Below the pieces are notes generated by a model that was not told the origin of the DNA, did no database searches, and saw nothing but the letters and a program-made list of their open reading frames with translations. From JTS-RE37 sp041744575 (GTDB taxonomy: Bacteria > Bacteroidota > Bacteroidia > Flavobacteriales > Flavobacteriaceae): a DNA stretch of 53,331 bases. The position numbers were made by a program, and so were the translations under genes. The stretch spans positions 1 through 53,331 of the forward strand of contig JBGTKP010000059.1 of the NCBI GenBank assembly GCA_041744575.1. The letters run 5' to 3'. Each line of letters opens with the position of its first letter. The stretch's first letter is position 1. Positions 53,105 to 53,331 of this stretch are shown here, in pieces.

Positions 53105-53331
53105 GCGTACGAAGCTCTGCGGGATAGTACTGTTTTGGATAAAATCCGGTCAATTCGATCGTCTGATCTGAAAGTACGTTCCTGGACAAGCTGCGTTTCC
53201 ATTTGATGGATCTGTACTGAAGATTCTTCTTTGCTCTGATAACGAAGTAGGCCCCTATTTGATGTATCTTATACAAGATCTTAAAGTTATTGTAAGCTCG
53301 ATCGAATATGTAGTAAGAGTCTGGTTCATAG
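53100..53331 (-). mobile_element. IS4-family transposase fragment (C-terminal part)
   Basis: On the minus strand the frame ending at TAA 53100-53102 is open to the window edge and reads IS4-type transposase: IFDRAYNNFKILYKIHQIGA, FVIRAKKNLQYRSIKWKR and ELTGFYPKQYYPAELR. This is the DDE-type core region before the catalytic Glu segment. Normal members continue with LRLVRYWDEE-like sequence; here it runs into THstop. No terminal inverted repeat is visible, so this is a truncated copy, continuing beyond the right edge. Confidence 0.85.

Noticed and set aside
53090..53260. Alternative minus-strand frame overlapping the IS4 fragment
   Set aside because: It reads as plausible charged helix, but the competing frame matches IS4 transposase over about 70 residues, which is far stronger.

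Overview
The window reads as a chromosomal segment of a free-living or algae-associated Bacteroidota bacterium, most likely a marine-type member of the Flavobacteriaceae. The evidence is a SusC/SusD pair, PorP/SprF and PD40 proteins of type IX secretion/gliding type, FkbM methyltransferases, a CreD operon, many lipoproteins, promoter-like TTG/TAnnTTTG boxes rather than E. coli-type boxes, and an IS4-type transposase fragment of a kind I associate with flavobacteria. No phage, CRISPR array or rRNA was seen. One tRNA gene, Arg(TCT), lies near the left end.

Layout, left to right. (1) 1-3.7 kb: tRNA-Arg, acyl-CoA thioesterase II, a small GNAT protein, and a two-gene MhqO/MhqD-like quinone-detoxification unit. 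(2) 4.1-8.9 kb: a three-gene periplasmic/surface unit made of a DUF1080 protein, a 969-residue protein fusing a blue-copper domain to a PVC-type dehydrogenase propeller, and an FG-GAP propeller. (3) 9.0-18.7 kb: a LuxR-type regulator with Glu at the phospho-acceptor position, a PorP/SprF-SPOR fusion and a PD40 protein, divergent from a giant lectin/PA14/Ig adhesin. (4) 18.9-22.9 kb: two convergent methyltransferases, an AraC regulator, a bacterial PH-domain protein and a small unknown. (5) 23.1-27.5 kb: modABC molybdate importer, a fasciclin protein and a DUF2064 protein.

(6) 27.5-38.9 kb is the most interesting part: nine same-strand, tightly packed genes encoding SusC, SusD, a YnjB-type binding lipoprotein, two permeases, an ATPase, a nucleoside hydrolase, a methylthioribose-kinase-like kinase and a radical SAM protein. 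A leader with mutually exclusive or pseudoknot-forming inverted repeats precedes it. The inferred role is outer- plus inner-membrane capture of a nucleoside-like compound, followed by cleavage, phosphorylation of the sugar part and radical chemistry. The substrate is unknown.

(7) 39.1-43.5 kb: small methyltransferase, heavy-metal P-type ATPase, homocysteine S-methyltransferase, Cys-rich mini-protein. (8) 43.6-46 kb: the creD / winged-helix / membrane protein operon on the minus strand with a visible promoter. (9) 46.2-53.3 kb: a Tat-exported Gfo/Idh/MocA oxidoreductase, two adjacent GH127-type (beta-L-arabinofuranosidase-like) lipoproteins, a four-helix membrane protein, and at the right edge an IS4 transposase fragment abutting the last codons of a disrupted host gene.

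All functional names come from recognising motifs and family-like sequence by eye; no database search was made.
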